From Globisporangium splendens (Eukaryota; Oomycota; Peronosporomycetes; Pythiales; Pythiaceae), in the NCBI GenBank assembly GCA_006386115.1, contig VFIW01000023.1:372001-436000 (forward strand): 64,000 nt of DNA, read 5' to 3'. Positions within the stretch are counted from its first letter, which is position 1, and the number at the start of each line of letters is the position of its first letter. The position numbers were made by a program, and so were the translations under genes. Below the pieces are notes generated by a model. That model did not search any database. It was not told the DNA's origin and saw only the letters and a list, made by a program, of their open reading frames with translations. Of this stretch, positions 61,395-64,000 are shown piece after piece.

Positions 61395-63123
61395 CCCGGA
61401 GGTCGTGAGACGTGGGCTTCTTGAGGCTGGAGGCTGGGGGACTTGGGGGCTGGAGCTGGAAAAGCGAGAATGACACCGACTTTGCCAATTGCGGCGACAG
61501 CCGGCAGCGTTAGTACCAAACCCCAGTCTGTGTTGTGATACTCTTTCTCACAATTATGAAGACCATCACTCTGTCAGTTTGATCGGAATTTTTGATACAG
61601 TCTGCTATAAGATTCTTCTGTTTTTGCATAACCTATATAAATATATTGGTAAAGCAGTTGAGCATTTTTGAGCGGCGAAATAACTGCGATAATTGATTTA
61701 TTGCTTCATGGTCGTGTCATTTGTGGTGTGATCAGTCTTTTGAACATGACAAAACTGCTTGATGAAAATGAATCCCCTTTCATGTTATTGGGACTGTGAT
61801 AAAATCAAAACCAGAGGAACGACTGCTGTTTTGGTGCTAAAGTATTGATGGTGTGCGAGGTTTTGAGGTTTTATGTCGAGTATCAAGAGTGGCTTCAAGC
61901 CACAGTTGCTGAAACTGTAAAAAGAGCAGACAGACAACGACGACTGCCTCAAAAGAACCCAAAATAACGAAACACACATAAAAAAGACCACTGCCAAGTC
62001 AGGATCGTAAACGATCGCAACGTACCGTAGTTTCCTCACAAAGTACGGCATCAATCACCAAATCAGATTCTTACAGACAACGAGGAAGCAAACGCGGAGA
62101 GCGCTTGAATGCACCTTCGACTCTCTCTCTCTCTCTCTCTCTCTCTGTTTCTGTGGCTTTCTTTACATGAGTTTCTCGTTTTCTCCTATCCACTTGGCTC
62201 GCCTTGGGAATCAATACTTTTCCCGCACAAAAATGAGATGTGCGGAAAATACGGTACTTCGCCACCAGCTGGTTTCCTTGGTCGCAGGGTCGAAGGTGGA
62301 CATCTTCGATTAGGTGGAGGACGCTTTTCCCCCCCTTCTCTCCTCCATTTTCTTATTTTGGGCTCCACATTTTTCGTTTTCTTTGTTACGAAATGATCCC
62401 GAGTGTGGGCCATTTTGTGCAAACGAAAGAACTTGGCTCTTATTCATTTTGTTCTCCTGCGCACTTGAGAAAGACTCGATGGCTGCCACATGCTCAAGAA
62501 AGGCTCTCTCTCCCTCTCTATGCCGACGCCTCTCTCGTTGCAAGTTTTTAATTGTCATAGCTCCACTGGCAGCACGATGTGTTAACTTTTGTTTTTTCCG
62601 TCCGTGTCACCAAAGCTGCACTGTCTCTATGCTCCAGTGTGTACTGCGGTTCTCGTCCCGCCGTGGTCTCAAGATGCAGTCAAGGGCTCCGCTGCAAATG
62701 CATGAAGACTCGGAAGCGAATGACTGAGCCACGAGCATCTTAAGGTGCCTTAAATGAGCGCTACTATGGATATTTCCGACCTCTTGGCCGTGACCAAGCA
62801 CCGCAGATGACTGAGAAATCTAGAACCAGCAGCTCAAACCCCTTCACTGCCTGAGATTGCGTTTGTCGCACCGTTGCGCGTAATCCAACAGCATACTCAC
62901 GGAAACCTTATTGCATGTCCAGCATGGCTTGATGAGAGCTCAGTCCATAGAGACATGGCAACAAAAGTGCTGCTGGTGGGGGGTTTCGTGCGTTTTGTGC
63001 ATCTATTAATGTTGCTCTGACTACTATGCGTGTGTGTTTCCTTTTTCATCAAATATGGATGTGCACAATTGCACAATTGCGCACTTGCTGGTATTCGCTC
63101 TTTTCTTTCTGTCGAAATGCTGC
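61395..63123. other. Intergenic region
   Basis: 1.7 kb, AT-richer in its first part, with a (CT)13 run at 62121-62146. No supported gene; it should contain the HDAC promoter. Confidence 0.5.
62121..62146. repeat. (CT)n microsatellite
   Basis: Uninterrupted (CT)13. Confidence 0.9.
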
Positions 63124-64000
63124 TCACTTATCTGTGGTGGCTGCGCGGAGGTTCTGCTCTTTGCCGCCTTTGCGCGCCATCACGCGCAGCTCTTTCATCT
63201 TGTGCGCGAAGAAGTTCATGTCGATAAAGTATTGCTTCTTTGCGCGCTCAGCCATCGCTTCGCGAGCCTTGGGGGTCATCTTGATGATGCGCTCGACGGC
63301 ATCGCAGACGTCGTTGCTGCCGAACTGCGCCGTGAACCCAGGCACATTCTTGAGTCCGTACTCGCCCTCAAAGCTGCCGCCGAGCAGCTGCTGCTTGAAT
63401 ATCCGCCGTCGCGAGTTCACGAGCACGCCCGACGCCGGCGTCAGGAATTCATTCATCGGCGGCACGTCAGTCGTCACGATCACGGCGCCACTGGCACGCG
63501 CTTGGTTGATGTAGTGGCCGTAGCCTTCGTGCATACTCGTACACAGGAAGAACGCGGCTTCAGCGATGATTTTGCCAAACGCATTGGCGTCAATGCGTCC
63601 CAATTCGAGGCTCACTTGGCTCTTCTTGATGCGCTCGTCATATGCCGCCTTCATCTCGTTCGAGTACACGTCCGGGTGCATATAGATCGTAAGTTTCGGG
63701 AAATTCGGGCGCTTGAGCCAGCAGTCCAACACAATGCGCGTACCCTTTTGCACACTGCACAAGAAGAGCAGAATGGTTAACAACTGCAGCACACATACGT
63801 ATCCGTTCAATTTCCTTGCGTACCTGGTGCCAACGGCGTGAATAAACTGCACGTCGGAAAAGTTCTTTGGCTCAATCGCGTCGGCGCTCAATTGGTTTTT
63901 CGCAAACGTCGCGACGTCGGACGACGTATGGCGCGTGTAAATCACCTTTGTGTTGCGCGGGTTGCCCTCCTGTTCGTACCACATGCGCACGCGGCGCGCG
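63124..64000 (-). CDS. GT-B glycosyltransferase (GT4-like), 5' partial
   Basis: The coding frame enters from beyond the right window end. Exons 63124-63754 and 63824-64000+, with a 69-bp intron (GTACGC...TGCAG) that is itself in frame. Spliced: VQFIHAVGTSVQKGTRIVLD, parallel to FVHFAGASGSNKGTRQVLQ in the gene at 40549-42483. Later TSMHEGYGHYINQARASGA and VIVTTDVPPMNEF match the same region. As in its paralogue the second Glu of the GT4 E-x7-E pattern is Gln. The N-terminal domain is missing here, presumably with a membrane anchor. Its job is likely similar to its paralogue. Confidence 0.75.
   Translation of the reverse strand, partial: ARRVRMWYEQEGNPRNTKVIYTRHTSSDVATFAKNQLSADAIEPKNFSDVQFIHAVGTRYARKLNGYVCVLQLLTILLFLCSVQKGTRIVLDCWLKRPNFPKLTIYMHPDVYSNEMKAAYDERIKKSQVSLELGRIDANAFGKIIAEAAFFLCTSMHEGYGHYINQARASGAVIVTTDVPPMNEFLTPASGVLVNSRRRIFKQQLLGGSFEGEYGLKNVPGFTAQFGSNDVCDAVERIIKMTPKAREAMAERAKKQYFIDMNFFAHKMKELRVMARKGGKEQNLRAATTDK
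63755..63823 (-). other. In-frame 69-bp intron of the partial glycosyltransferase gene
   Basis: GTACGC donor, TTGTGCAG acceptor. Without splicing the frame stays open and adds 23 hydrophobic residues. The paralogue lacks this insertion, supporting splicing. Confidence 0.75.

Overview
The window reads as nuclear DNA of an oomycete (water mould). Genes are compact, closely spaced and mostly intron-free. The introns that can be placed are 69-115 bp with GTACGT, GTAAGC, GTATGT or similar donors. Several promoters carry sequences like the oomycete initiator (YTCATTYY). The gene content (PX-GOLD and LicD/fukutin proteins, an LtaS-like sulfatase, an LC8 dynein light chain, P5 ATPase, ABCB transporter and HDAC) is eukaryotic and fits stramenopiles. 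I cannot name the genus.

Left arm (1-16.7 kb): a 5'-truncated PX/sorting-nexin-like gene, a conserved gene of unknown function, a giant Gln-rich NF-YB-like gene whose histone fold is interrupted by about 135 residues, an unknown regulator-like gene whose 5' exon I could not resolve, and a P5B-type P-ATPase with an unusual M4 motif.

Middle (17.8-37.5 kb) is an accessory region built from two interleaved families. The first is a set of four genes sharing one C-terminal module of about 150-170 residues, marked by NRRIEI(L/V), G-Y, LYLE, KYYL, KWDM and PF-R-(I/L)IE. Three copies carry different transposon-type DNA-binding heads (Myb/SANT-like, WRKY-GCM1/MULE-like finger, BED-like finger). The fourth is the module alone. 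The second family is five LicD/fukutin-type phosphotransferase genes plus a LicD relic. Two of the five are almost identical and lie inverted about 15 kb apart. A GT8 glycosyltransferase, a GT8 relic and a P4-ATPase relic lie in the same region. The order module-module-LicD (minus) / LicD-module-relic-module (plus) is a rough mirror around 22.4 kb.

Right arm (38-64 kb) returns to ordinary genes: a PX-GOLD-coiled-coil protein, a type II membrane GT-B glycosyltransferase, an LtaS-like membrane sulfatase/phosphotransferase, a full-size ABCB transporter, an AN1/C2H2 zinc-finger protein, a three-exon single-pass membrane protein, an LC8 dynein light chain, a four-exon class II-like histone deacetylase, and a partial second GT-B glycosyltransferase running off the end.

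The most promising undescribed system is the module family. One beta-rich, possibly C1q/TNF-like domain has been joined to several unrelated transposase-derived DNA-binding domains, with a free module next door. All coordinates, splice sites and residue positions were worked out by hand. No database search was possible.
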